Assembly (NCBI GenBank): GCA_019914995.1
Contig: CM034130.1
Location: forward strand, 6,448,001-6,512,000
Source of the DNA: Acanthochlamys bracteata
Lineage: Eukaryota > Streptophyta > Magnoliopsida > Pandanales > Velloziaceae
Direction of reading: 5' to 3'
Length of the DNA: 64,000 nt
Shown here: one piece after another, positions 49,977 to 62,033 of the stretch
How positions within the stretch are numbered: position 1 is the stretch's first letter
Layout: every line of letters starts with the position of its first letter
The notes under the pieces: model-generated
Told to the model about the DNA's origin: nothing
What the model saw: only the letters and a program-made list of their open reading frames with translations
Database searches by the model: none
Program-made: the position numbers and the translations under genes

Positions 49977-51790
49977 CGCGGGAAAAAAAGTAGGTGAATA
50001 CTGTAGCTATTATTTAATAACGAGTGATTAAATATTGTAATTAAGCGTGTAAGTAGCATTTATTGTTAGAGTTGTGTTTATCGCGTAGGGAATGGCGCTG
50101 CATGGCGTTGTGATTAAACGCAGGATGCTGTGTGATTAAAATGCATGCAGCGAGCATGTGACGTTTGATTTAATAATATATTTCAATTAATTTTATTAAT
50201 AATAGCATTTTGTTTGACTTTATTTTTTGAAGTTTTTTTTTAAAGTTTACTGATAATAATGTAATATTATTTCTGCAAGTTCTTAAAAATTTCATTCACA
50301 GCTTTGAATCGAATTACATAAGCATTCTTATAAAAGAATCACAGCAGAGAAATTACAAGCTATTCTGACGAGAGAATTACATTGAGAAGATTACAACAGA
50401 GGAAGAATTAAAATTATATTTCCAGTATTTCAAAACGGCGACGATCACATGATCGAGATTTCCAGCATACATTCATCAACAACAAAGCAGCAATGAAGAG
50501 GAAGGAGGAATGAGGCTCAGAGTCATGCTTTTACGCGAGACCGAAAACAAGGTACAACCTTTGTCGGGACTGTTTGGAAACAATCTATGGTTGTCTCCCT
50601 CTCCGCACTGCCTGTTATAGAGGCACAGCTGCAGCGGTTGCCATGCATGGCCATCCTAACTGCCTTACTGTGTGCTCCAAATAGGTAGTGCGGAATTATA
50701 AGCAACTGCATCATTGCCTCGTATCGAAAATTTTCACAACGGCTGTGATACAGCAAACCAACATCCCGTCCCAATCTTGGCAACCCATGCATTCATTCAA
50801 CATATTTCCGAGCCAACTATCCACCGCATTATAAATCAAATCCAATACACCGTATAAATCAAAATTAATATACCGTATAAATTAAAACTAATACACCGTA
50901 TAAATCAAAATTAATACACCGTATAAATCAAAATCAGTACACCGTATAAATCAAATCTAATACACCGTATAAATCAAATCAACGAAAATTAAATCGGTAA
51001 AATAAAAAAAAATCATCGGAAATTAAAACAAATCATAAAAAATTGAAATAAAAAATAAAAAAATAAAAAGTCGAAGCCGGAGAGAAAGCCAAGCCGAAAA
51101 TGGACACCGAAAGCCGATTCGAGCCGTAACCGAGCGATGAACTCGATTTTGCTCGTTTAATCTGCGATCAAATCACAGCCGTTGACCCAAGTCATGTGCC
51201 AACAGTAAAACATGTGTCACTGGAGCCGGAGACGAAGCCGGAGATCAATTCGAGCCCAGATATCGATCACAAGCTGACATGGTCACCGGGATCCGACATC
51301 GAGCCGTAACCGAGCGAGGAGAACTCGATTTGCTCGTTTCGAAGCCGGAGCCAAAGTCGGCCGGAGTCGAAACCGGCAACGAAACTGAGCCCAGATCTCA
51401 ATCGACGGTAAAAATGGACAAGAAAATCGAGCCGTAATCGAGCGTCGAGAACTCAATTTTGCTCATTTCGAAGCCGAAGACGAAATCGAGCCAGCCCTTG
51501 ATCAAAAGCCTAACAAAGACCGGAATGGCAAAATCGAGCCAAGGAGAACTCGATTCAGAAAGGGGAAAAGAAATCGAGCCAAGGAACGGCAAAATCGCGC
51601 CGCTGCAGAGAGAAGAAAAGAAATGAGCGCGGTGCACAAATGAAACCCTACGGCTATACGCGTAGCTTATCTTCTCGCTGATTCATCTGCACCGTTGAAA
51701 GCAAAAAATAAATCATCACAACCGTTCATTCAATACCTGTGCCTACAGTAATTCATGTGTATAAAGAGATGGGATTTGCACATATCCCAT

Positions 51791-51792
<2 letters not shown>
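49977..51792 (-). repeat. Right terminal inverted repeat of the MULE
   Basis: This is the inverted copy of 44881-46796, slightly shorter because of indels. Both arms retain the tandem repeat block and the CT-rich leader-like segment, so either end could act as a promoter-bearing terminus. Confidence 0.85.

Positions 51793-51860
<68 letters not shown>
51793..51860. repeat. (TA)n microsatellite
   Basis: This is a 68-bp TA run separating the MULE from the next inverted-repeat element. Confidence 0.95.
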
Positions 51861-51862
<2 letters not shown>

Positions 51863-52959
51863 ATCTTCATGCCATAATGTATCTTTGCGCATTATCGCAT
51901 TACATCAATTTCCGGCCGTCAGATGATGATTTGATGGCTCCTATGGCGCTCCCGTAAGAGCGCTTACGGGAGCACTGTTAAGGGCTTTGCGTGCCCAGCT
52001 ATAGTGCTCCCGTAATTTTTTTTTTTTTCTCTTCGTTCTCTTCTTTCTCTCCTAAGCTCGATCCACGATCGCCTCTCCCGAGCCAGCGATCATCGTTCTT
52101 CGGAGAAATTGTTTACCGAAATGTTGCCTCCTGCCTTTCCTTTCTTTAATTTTTCCTTCAATGGTTCCTTTCTCGCAGCCGATCGAAAATCCAAATGCGG
52201 CCAAAATCTTCACTCGCCGGCCGATGATAGTCAAAGTGGTACCAAATTTTTTATTTTTTCTTCTCCTCCTTTTCTTCCTAATTCCCTCATGAACTTATTA
52301 ATTACAACCGTGAGCGTAATGGAATCCGATCGTTGCGGGTATGAAGCATCACGAGCTCAGTGGTCTTGGGCCACGCCTAAATCAATACCGATGACTGGTA
52401 TTGTGATTTCTTTTAAGATTTTAGCAATATTTATTTTTCTTTATGCTTTTTGAATAAAATTTTTTTCTTGGTTTGATTGTCCAGTGTCGAGCTGGACCAA
52501 GGAAGAGTGAGTTCAACTCAATTGCAGGTATTTTTCTTTCAATTGTAGGTAATATGATTTCAGATTTTTATTTCAATTTTCTTCTTTCCTCTGGATTTAG
52601 GTTTTGATTCATACTATTTCTTTTCATGTTTATGATCAAGGACTCGGTTGTTTCATGTTGACTCATGTTATTTAGGTGAGTAGCTGAATTTCAACAATAT
52701 TTTTAATCGTTTTTTTGATCTACTTCTCTTTTGTTTCCCTGCTTTGCAGGATGCTCAGAGTTGAATTCTTCAGATTGTTGAACGCTGTAATAAATTCTTC
52801 AAATTATTGATTTCTTCAAATTTGTAATATATGCAGCTGCCACCGTAGATGTATAAATTCTGTCTTAAATTTCTTTTTCATTTGGATCGGTATATATGTA
52901 TACACTCAAGCATCCCCTATGGTAAGTTGATTGCACATTAAGTTTGATTAGCTCCATAG

Positions 52960-53820
52960 CATTGTTTGACAGAGCATGCCACGACTTGTACGCACCCAAT
53001 GTCTTAGGAATGTTAGATCAGCGAGCCACGTCTTCCTCTCCTTACAGATCCCAGGATGTCCACCAAGTAAATAATTCGAATATAATCTCTCTTAGTAGTT
53101 GAATTAGTTTGATCCAATGTGCGGAAGATTGTGATTTGTGAAGTGTTTGTTTGTTGATTGAGATAAGAGATTCATTATGGTGGTGTTCTTAAGCAGATAG
53201 AACGGAAGAACATAAATAAAAAAATCTTGTTGAGCTTATAATTGATTGTTGATTAGCTAAATTTGTGTTGTGTTTTTAGCATAGTTAATTATCCTGAGAG
53301 CATGTTGATTGATATAGTTTTAAACAGTAGCAAGAGTTTCATCTTCTTTACCTCTACATTTTGGTGCAGAGAGGAAGCTTGAAGATCTCCCGGCTATGGC
53401 TGTCGCAGGAATTTTTATAGCTGCTGATCTTGGGTATCTAACACTTTGTGCAAGTCACATCCTGCTACAACACTTATTGATGCTACTAAGGTTGTTGTTA
53501 ACACAGACGGTGATACCAAAGCTACAGCTGCCAAGTATTAGAATAAGTTTTAGTGATTTTGTTAATGGCTGGCATGTAAGGGCAATAACTTTAAGTTTTC
53601 TTTCAGTTTTTGGTGTTGGTAGTTCATGCTATTATGTTTTGTTTTGTTATGAATGGATGAATGAGAACAATAATATTATTGTTGGTATAACTTGGTGGTT
53701 CAGTACATATGAATTGTTTAGGTTTTTCGCGTATTATATTTTCAAAATTTTGATCAAAACGTATGATTGGCAAGTTTTCTTGACATTGACTGCTTTAAAA
53801 ATGAGTTAAAATGTTACAGC
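52960..53820 (+). other. Interior of the inverted-repeat element, possible captured gene fragment
   Basis: The interior contains a stretch that looks coding in places: near 53370-53440 one frame reads RKLEDLPAMAVAG and IAADLGYLTLC, with a plausible acceptor (TTTTGGTGCAG) before it and a donor-like GTAAAT near 53068 after an IPGCPP-like stretch. A 137-residue frame runs 53396-53809, but its second half is low-complexity. I do not recognise the family. Capture of a host exon by a MULE (Pack-MULE) is possible; chance is not excluded. Confidence 0.3.
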
Positions 53821-53829
53821 TTCAAGTAA

Positions 53830-55060
53830 TAATGATTGGTTTGCGCCAATATCTTCGATGTTGAAAAACAACAAGATCACCAAGAAGACGAAATTCGTGG
53901 AAACAGTTCTGTTGTCTAAAGGGCTAATCTTAAGTAGAGCATTTTGTACTTTTCCATAGCCAGATTTATTTCAGTTACACTCGAAGAACAATAACTAGTT
54001 CTAGATTTTCTATTTCCAAACAAATTTTGGTTTTACATATTGTTGTCAGATTTTCTACATACACAGCGTCATCATACATCAGTTGTTATGGCTCTAGGAA
54101 AAAATCTAAAGACAAAATGATATTTATCAAAATCAGAATGATAATTTTTGGTTAAGCACAAAGGCATACTCGTATTTCTATATCAGTTGCCATGCAACTC
54201 AAAAATATTACTCTGTAACTAATGAATGTCCGGAAGGATATGAATACATAAATAGCATTCTTTAGCTAAACTTTCCACAAGCATAGTTGACTTCATAAAG
54301 ATTTATAAATGAATTCTAATGAATGATGAACACCAAAGTTAAACACCATAAATTTAATGCATAGGCAAACTGTACAATAATTTTGTGTTCCATGATCTTC
54401 ACTAGCCAGTCAGAATATGTCGTTTGCTTGCATGGCTTTCTTCTACATGAAGTAGTATACATCATTGCAGGGGCACATCCAGATCTGGTCTTTGGTCTAG
54501 CTCTTTCGCCATGAAACTATCTAGAAAGGTATCATGGTATGCTACTGCTAGTTTATCTTTCATGCTTCTGTCAAAAATACATGTTCAACATTAGTTTCTA
54601 AACTATCCTCAACATCAACAATCTCTCCAGTTTAATACAGGAGAAAGTATCATTTCTGTACATAATTAAACTACTAGCTCTTTTTATTTCGCAATGTCAA
54701 GCAAGTATGCGTATATCATTCAAAATATTAAAATTTTCATTTTCAAGTGGACTCTCCTCATCTTTGTATCCATAACAAGATAGATAGATACATTAATATC
54801 TGCGTTCTTGGAATCTACAACAACAATAACCTCCAATCTACTAAACTAAGTAAGTATAGAGAAAAAGCTTTCAATCAAACTACAATGCTATTGAAATCAA
54901 CCATCCGTGTATCGCAAACAACCAGAAAACTTCCATCTCTCAGAACAAACAACCAGAATATCAACTTAAATCCAAACTTGAAAAAATTTAAGAAATTCAA
55001 GATTAAAAGAAGGATTAGAAAAGAAAAACAAAACAGAAACTTCAGTTACATTAAATGTTG
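53830..55060. other. Remaining interior of the inverted-repeat element
   Basis: No gene motif is recognised. The sequence is AT-rich, without tandem structure. Confidence 0.4.
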
Positions 55061-55955
55061 GAGAACTCTAAGCATCCTGCAAAAAAAGAAGAGGAGTAGA
55101 CTGAAACAACGATTAAAAACATCGTTGAAATTCAACTACTCACTTGAATAACATGAAACAACCGAGTCCTTGATCATAGACATGAAAAGAAATAGTATGA
55201 ATCAAAACCTAAAAACAGAGGAAAGAAGAAAATTAAAATTAAAATATGAAATCATATTACCTACAATTGAAAGAAAAATACCTGCAATTGAGTTGAACTC
55301 ACTCTTCCTTGGTCCAGCTCGACACTGGACAATCAAACCAAGAAAAAAAATTTATTCCAAAAGCATAAAGAAAAATAAATATTGCTAAAATCTTGAAAGA
55401 AATCACAATACAATTCATCGGTATTGATTTAGGCGTGGCCCAAGACCACTGAGCTCGTGATGCTTCATACGCGCAACGATCGGATTCCATCACGCTCACG
55501 GTTGCAATTAATAAGTTCATGAGGGAATTATGAAGAGAAGGAGGAGAAGGAAAAATAAAAAATTTGGGTACCGCTTTGACTATCATCGGCCGGCGAGTGA
55601 AGATTTTGGCCGCTTTCGGATTTTCGATCGGCTGCGAGAAAAGAACCATTGAAGGAAAAATTAAAGAAAGGAAAGGAAGAAGGCAACATTCCGGTAAACA
55701 ATTTCTCCGAAGAACGACGATCGCCGGCTCGGGAGAGGCGATCTTGAATCGAGCTTAGGAGAGAAAGAAGAGAACGAAGAGAAAAAAATAATAATTACGG
55801 GAGCACTGTAGCTGGGCACGCAAAATTACACGCGTGCCCTTAACAATGCTCCCGTAAGCGCTCTTACGGGAGCGCCATAAGAGCCATCAGATCATCATCT
55901 GACAGCTGGAAATTGATGTGCGCGCGCAGTACATTGTGTGCGCAGATTGCCTACC

Positions 55956-55972
55956 ATATATATATATATATA
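55956..55972. repeat. (TA)n microsatellite
   Basis: This short TA run separates two elements. Confidence 0.9.
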
Positions 55973-57029
55973 GATGGATTGGAGTATATACACAGCCATT
56001 ACTGTGCATACACATCCATACACTCAATCTCAGCCGTCTGATCGCTTGATCAGACGGCTGAAAGAGAAAGAAAACACGGTGCGAGCAAGGATTTATCCAA
56101 TTTTCACACGTTCCCTTTCATTCTTCTTCCTCGTCTCGCCCGAGCACGACTCTCTCTCGCCTTCCTCTCGATCGTTCCTGCCGGTGCTCTCCCGCCGGCA
56201 GGCTTCATTTTTCTTCGTTTCTTCTTCTTCGTCTCTTCTTCGGTGTGCTCTCCGGCGTTTTTTTCTCTCTTCGGGCGGAACGAGCGTGCGTGTAGATCGG
56301 TTTGGGTTTCGTCGTCGATCCCGATTAAGAGAATCTGACGACATGAATGGGAAATTCCCTCTGTCTCCCTCCTATGTTGCTTCTCTTAGCTTCAATTTTA
56401 CCCGCTCCGGTGATTTTTACGGTCCGGCTGGCTAAGGCTGCTCCGAGTCGCCGCAGTAAGGTAATTTTTTTAATTCTTGATTTCCTTCTCTCAATTGATG
56501 TTCTCCTTCGAACCCGTAATTTTGTTGAGTTTTTCTGAATTTTCTCTCCCGGAATTGGCGAAATGGCCAGGCTCACCTAGGATCTTTGTCGAAGACGATG
56601 GTCTTTGTAAGGTTGAATTTGCGATAATTTTATTAGTTTGCTTCACATTGTGGTAAGCTCTTGGTTGTTTTTGTTCAGTTTTTATTTTTTTTGGTGAGTC
56701 GATTTTGTTGATTTTTTCGTTGGTGATGATGTTCGGCGTGTTTCTTTTTTCCCTTTACATTCTGAGGGAAGAGTTCATGCAGTGTCGAAGATTTGCTCAA
56801 AGCATCCGAGAAGAAGGTTCAAAGCTGCTCACGGCTCACCATAATTTCTGTTATATTTTTTGAATTTCTTCTCAGCTGCAGCAGCTTCCTAAGCTCATGT
56901 TGTGTCATTCCTGTCAAGATTTCATTCTAAAATTTGCAAAGAAATGAAAAAATTCGTTCTTGTCAAGATTTCTGAATGTAGCATTTGTTTAGCTATTGTT
57001 TTGTGTACTACTGTCAAACCATAGTGAAT

Positions 57030-57365
57030 GAAGTTTTTATTGGATAAAAGAATGAATTCTGTTGTTTTGAATGAAATATTGAGCTAAAGCTGTGAATGGT
57101 TTCTTGTGGATGCTATCACTAGTGAATTGTTTGTGAATGAATGAATCAGAAGTGCTGTGAAAACAAATGATGTGCAGCTGTTGTCTGTTTAGTGAATGAA
57201 CGAATAAATGAATGAGGTGCTGTGAAATCAAAGTGAATGAAGTGATGTTAACTAGCAGTGAATGCTGGCAATGAATGAAAGAATGAGGTGCTGTTAAATG
57301 CACAGTCAATGAAGTGCTGTTAACTAGCAGTGAATGCTGGCAATGAATGAATGAATGAATGAACT
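57030..57365 (+). repeat. GAATGAATGA-rich tandem and local repeats
   Basis: GTGAATGAA, GAATGAATGA and GCTGTTAA(C/A) motifs recur, including a duplicated AACTAGCAGTGAATGCTGG (near 57250 and 57322). They look like slippage-generated local repeats within the element. Confidence 0.7.
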
Positions 57366-57824
57366 CATCTGGACAGTAGCATTTGTTCAAAACAGTGAAA
57401 TCAGACAATATATGTTCAAAACAGATAAATCAAATAGTATATATGAAATCAAAACAATAGAGGCTCCCAGCTTTCCTGTTCCCTTTTTTTTCCTAGAACA
57501 TAGAGCAGATTTATACAGAAAGCTATATTTTACTTGACAAAACTTGCACAGCAACAGAGAGCTGTATTGCTGAAAAGAACTTGTAGAGCTATATTACAGA
57601 GAGCTATACACGGAGCTTACTTAAGGAAAAACTTGCATCATCAATTCTCCTTCAAAGCCATGCATATCTCCAAACATTTTCGAACAAATATGATTTTTTT
57701 TTTAATTTCATTAAACAAAAACAGATACATAGCATCAGCACTTCATTAATTTTACTCCAAATGAATAGCTAACTCTTCGTCTACACTATCTCCATCTTCA
57801 CTTGTGTCTTTATCATCATCTCTA

Positions 57825-59712
57825 TCAAGAACTATCAAGTAGGAAAATGAAGACACATGTCAATTTCAATTTTCTTTCAAAAAAATAAAATATATTAGGA
57901 ATCAAAACTAAGAAAATTATAATACTTACTTGTCTTCTTTTTTCTATTTGGATTTCAGGACAATTTCGTTTGTCATGTTGAACACCATACTTGTTACAAT
58001 AAGCACAATTTCTTCCCATTTTCGCTTTGGCTCTTGAAGTAACTCTCTCCAAACCTCCTTTAATTCTAGTACTGCCCTTATAAACATTTCATTCCTTTTT
58101 TTTTCCCTTGGTTTGTGAGATATTAGAATTTAAAAGTAAAACTTGAGAGGCATCAATTGGTGCTAATAAGCTGTCATTGGTACCTGAAGTGTCAACAGGA
58201 ATCTTATCCCTATCATCAACCTTTCTTACTCTTTTGAGCCGTTGTGACAGTTCTTATGATGTTCGCAACATGATTTGATATCCCTCGTCTGTTTCGACCG
58301 CTTCATAAATCAATTGATTGAAAACCATTTGAAGTTGTGTAGTTCTCAATAGCTCAGACTTCTCATTGCTCTTTACTTGTCCACCGTTGTAGTTGGCTCT
58401 ATATTTATTAGCCCCTTTCATCCATCTTTTAAGGACAAATTGATCTGGTATCTCTATATCACGACTTTGAAAAACCTTTATAAGGTGCCCACAAGAAATC
58501 CCCATAAACTCAAAAAGTTTACATTCACAGTTACCTTCCTTGGATGGACAAAATTTTACCTTCCACTTACGCCGATCACCTTCTACTCGTGTAGCCATCA
58601 CTATCTTTTTCATCGTCGTAAAGGGCATATTCTGTTTCAGCTTTTTCAAATTCTGTCTTGAATTTCTCGTACACATTCCTTGTATATACTTTTTCTGCAT
58701 ATTTCAAAATAAGTGAATTACCATTGATAATACGAGATGAGTGTTCACTGATATAATCCTTTTTTTTCTTTTTCAACCATTCTGCTCAAAAACTTGTCGT
58801 TCTTCAATACAAATTCTCGGAGAGTTGTTGTTGGTTGAAAAAAATTTTTATATGTAGCATTCATACGTTCAGAGCGTCCAGTAGTGTTAGCGCCTACATA
58901 AAATGTATTCAAGTGATAGACAGGTACTCATTTTTGTCGAATCTCGTATATTCCTTGAAGCCATTCATTTTTCTGCAACTCATATGCACATATCAATTCC
59001 TCCCACCTCTTTTCAAAGGTGTTAGGAATATAAGTATCCCGAATGCACGACTTCATATCCTTCTTAAATTTTGACTTCTTGAAATAAACATGTGAAAGCT
59101 TTTCGGCAAATTTTTTCATAACATGCTATAAACAAAATCTATGTCGTGTATTTGGGAATACCTTCGCAACAGCTGCTGTCATAGCTCTCTCTTAATCTGT
59201 TATGATTGAAGATGGGGCACGCCCGCCCATAACTGCAAGCCATGTTTCAAAAATCCATTGAAATGATTCTTCTGTCTCATCCAAAAGTAATGCACAACCA
59301 AACTGGATTGACTGCATATGATGGTTAACTCCAGTGAATGGCGCAAATGGCATGTCATACACATTCTTTTTATAGGTAGTGTCAAAAAATATCACGTCAC
59401 CAAAATATTCATATTGAATATGTGACCGACCATCTACCCAGAAAAAATTGATTGCCCTTGCTTCATTATCCATTTGTATTGCATAAAAAAATTTCGATCT
59501 TCTATACTTTTTCTTTTAAAGAAATCAAGCACTGCAGTAGCATCACCTCCAATAGGTTTTTTGTACTCCTTCGAACGGCACAAATGATTCCAGCAATCCC
59601 TGTCATCAAATCATTTTGTGGTCCATCAAATATATTTGCAACTTTGTTGACGGGTAAGCCTTCATCCCGAAATGAATCAATCAAGCACTTAGCTGCAGGA
59701 GATGAATCATAA
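57825..59712 (-). pseudogene. FAR1-like Mutator transposase remnant, N-terminally truncated
   Basis: Reading down the minus strand are LIDSFRDEGLPVNKVANIF (59680-59620), DNEARAINFFWVDGRS then FFDTTYKKNVYDMPFAPFTG (59470-59330), HHMQSIQFGCALLLDETEES (59320-59265), GGRAPSSIITD (59220-59192), EKLSHVYFKKSKFKKD (59100-59055), TTGRSERMN (58890-58860), EGNCECKLFEF then GISCGH (58540-58490), a SWIM-type finger, and CAYCNKYGVQHDKRNC (58005-57955). It is about 70-80% similar by eye to the transposase at 47.2-49.6 kb. The FAR1 N-terminal zinc domain is absent, and frameshifts or stops separate the pieces (for example TAA just after IITD near 59192), so it is inactive. Confidence 0.88.
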
Positions 59713-59759
59713 TCTAAAAATTATTAAAAAAATAATTAATTTTAGTAAGCCGAGATTAT

Positions 59760-60300
59760 GTTTTAAAGAGGTTTTATAATTTTTTTTTATGCTTAATAGA
59801 TGCTGTTGGGAGGAGGAGAGATGTGATTTTGATTTTTGATTTTATTTTATTTTTTTCTCTGATTGTTATGAATTTTTTTGTTATCTGTTTAATGGGTGCT
59901 GTTCGGAAGAAGGGAGTTGAACAGAGTAGCTCTATGTTGGGAGGATGAGAGATATGGTTTGAGTTTTTATTTTATTTTTTTCTCTTGATTGTTATGATTT
60001 TTTTTTTTATCTGTTTAACGGGTGACGTTCGGAAGAAGAGAGTTGAACGGAGTAGCGGAGCTCTTTGGAGCAGGCGAGAGCAGTAGGCGTGAGAAAAAAT
60101 AAAAAGATTACATGCACTAAATATAATCGCTTCTGTTCCACACTAATCACAACTTAAAAATCGTTAAAAAGAATTAATTTTATTAATTAAACTATGAAGA
60201 TTACAAGAGCATGCATTGCATTACACAGTAAATTTTTTTACATGCAGCTTTCCCTCGCACGTAGACGAGGAGTTGATCACAGCATAAAGAAAGGAGTACA
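59760..60300. other. Low-complexity spacer inside the second MULE
   Basis: A roughly 130-bp unit is duplicated: GGTGCTGTTCGGAAGAAGG..AGTTGAAC..GAGTAGC near 59890-59935 and again near 60020-60055, with the preceding TTTTATTTTATTTTTTTCTC repeated. No gene is seen. Confidence 0.55.
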
Positions 60301-60404
60301 TTTGTAGTGTTACAATCAAGCTGATAAAAATGTGTTACAATTTCTAGCGTACATGAGTTACATTTCCAGCAACGCTTCCAGCAACACCAAAAAAGAAATA
60401 GAGG

Positions 60405-61045
60405 GAGGAAGAGAGGCTCAGAGTTACATTTCTAGCGTATATGAGCTATATTTCCAACATTCTTTCGATAGCAATATCAATATGCACTGTTATTTCCCTC
60501 TTTGCATTGCCTTCTCTAACTGTAGCTGCAGTGGTTGTCGACTAGCTTTGCCAGTGGCCCTCCTTACTGCCATGCTGCCCTACAATAACAAGCATTCATC
60601 AAATTGGTAATTGAAAATATCATATATTGATAATCACAGTAATCCAAATACATTTATATTGTTTGCACTTGTTACATTTCCACTAGAGATACTAGTTACA
60701 ATTTCATCCCCATATTATATTGATTACATTGGTATATTAGAGTACACTGAAATGCCTAACACTAGGATGCCTTATTTCGAAGCTGTAGTGAACTCCTGTT
60801 CCAACATGTCGTCCACAACATTGAACATAAGCTGAACATAGCAAATACAACAGAAAGTACTTAATATACTTTCCAACAACTACAACAACAGAGAGAGAGT
60901 CGAGGGAGGCTCAGATTCTCCTTTCTCACTCATCCACTGCTCTCATCCTCTATGCGCTGCCTTCTTTATATCACAGTTGCAGTGGTTGCCGGCTAACTTA
61001 TTAGCCATTGGCCATCCTACTGCCTTACTGGTTACTTTAAGAGAC
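60405..61045 (-). repeat. Duplicated MULE arm segment
   Basis: Two related copies (about 60410-60580 and 60905-61045) share GAGGCTCAGA, CATTGCCTTCT/GCGCTGCCTTCT, GCAGTGGTTG(T/C)CG(A/G)CTA and CTTACTGCC or CTGCCTTACTGG. Both are related to the MULE arm sequences at about 46060-46200 and 50530-50690. The duplication within one arm supports rearrangement of this element. Confidence 0.65.
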
Positions 61046-61993
61046 AATGCAAAGAGAGAAAGAACGAACACAAAACAATGTAACAAATCCTACATCATGC
61101 AATTTTCACCATCATTGCCTCTTCATCTCGAACATGATTTAAGCACGAACAAAAGCACCGTAGTCCAACCTGATTTAATTCCATTGTTTCCCAGTTCTTG
61201 CATGAACAGACATGCACAGAGCACCATAAGCCTTCGCAATTCGGCAACCAAATAAAAAAAAACGATTCAAAGCAATACACCATAAAATTAAAGTAATACA
61301 CCATAAAATCAAAACAATATACCATAAATCAAAGAGCAATCAACAACATTAAAAAATATTCAAGAAAAATAAAAAGTAAATCATCCAAATTCAAACAGAA
61401 AATTCGAATTAAAATAAAACATCGTCGGACTGAGAATCAAATTCCAACTGAGACAGCTGAGAAATCAACTTCTGATCTGAGGTGGGAGGGAGAAAGATAA
61501 TCTCGAGCTCAAAGCCGATGTAGCTGCCGACGAGACAAAGCTTCTCTCTGTTCGGAGAGAACGAGATGAAGATGAAAACCCGACAAGTTGTAGGGGAGAT
61601 TAGTGCAGTTTAAGAGACGAAGATCAGAGGAAATGAGAGGTGAAGGCCAGACGAGAGGAGCCGCAGCGGGATTGGAGACGAAGACGGGGCGAGATCGACA
61701 GAGCGATCAAGCGAAAGGAGCCGAAAGCGAAGACGGCCGAAAGGAGAAGATCGGAGATGAAGACCGGACGAGAGAAGCCTCAGCTTGATCCGAGAGCGAG
61801 ATCTGGGAGAGATGCGCTAGTGAACAAATCAGAACCGCGCGAGAGAGAAAGAAAAAATGACAACTTCAATTGAGAGGAGAAGTTTACAACGGCTGTGATT
61901 TGGATCCGAAAACATCACAAATAGTTCATTCTTTGGAGTGCCTCTGATTGCACTCAGAGTGTGTCTGGGAGAGGGAGTGCCTATATCCCTCCT

Positions 61994-62033
61994 CTATACA
62001 TATATACATATACATATATATATCACATTATTG
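61994..62033. repeat. Imperfect TA/TATACA array
   Basis: An interrupted TA run (TATACATATATACATATACATATATATA) bounds the right end of the element nest. Confidence 0.85.

Larger units (their letters stand above)
44881..51792 (+). mobile_element. Mutator-like element (FAR1-type MULE) with about 1.9-kb terminal inverted repeats
   Basis: Left arm (44881 to about 46796) and right arm (about 49977 to 51792) are long inverted copies of each other, starting GGATGGGATATGTGCACAT on the left and GGATGGGATATGTGCAAAT on the right. Both continue through the same TTTATACACATGAATTACT, a CT-rich leader, a block of 23-bp tandem repeats and the same ATTTAATCACTCGTTATT inner edge. Between the arms lies a FAR1-like transposase in the plus orientation. 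The element is bounded by (TA)n on both sides, so a normal 9-bp target duplication cannot be read. It is probably non-autonomous now because the transposase frame is interrupted, but the arms are well preserved, which suggests recent activity. Confidence 0.9.
51861..55955. mobile_element. Non-autonomous element with about 0.9-kb terminal inverted repeats
   Basis: The left arm (51861 to about 52770) and right arm (about 55065 to 55955) are inverted copies. They share CATCAATTTCC, TGATGGCTC...GCGCTCCCGTAAGAGCGC, the GATCGCC...CGAGCC...CGATC and TTCGGAGAAATTGTTTACC blocks, and GAGTTCAACTCAATTGCAGG. The outer 40 bp are less conserved (GGATCTTCATGCC versus GGTAGGCAATCTGCGCAC). Each end starts with GG directly next to a TA array. 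The arms include a leader-like GC-richer part with a CT-rich run. No transposase is recognised in the interior, so mobility would need a transposase from elsewhere. The long TIR architecture is MULE-like. Confidence 0.85.
55976..61992 (-). mobile_element. Second, decayed FAR1-type MULE segment with dissimilar ends
   Basis: The left end begins GGATTGGAGTATATACACA and the right end, read inward, begins GGAGGGATATAGGCACTCC; both adjoin TA-rich arrays, but the ends are not an obvious inverted repeat pair. The minus strand carries a FAR1-like transposase remnant. The right part (60.4-61.9 kb) is related to the arms of the first MULE: GAGGCTCAG and GCAGTGGTTG-type sequences, and a diverged ACACCATAAAATCAAA tandem array at about 61262-61335. 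The left part (55976 to about 57000) is a leader-like CT-rich segment. It may be one MULE with diverged arms or two elements side by side. Confidence 0.65.

Noticed and set aside
55974-56435. 153-codon open frame at the left end of the second MULE segment
   Set aside because: It begins inside the element terminus and has a Ser/Arg-rich composition expected of CT-rich leader DNA; no domain is recognised.
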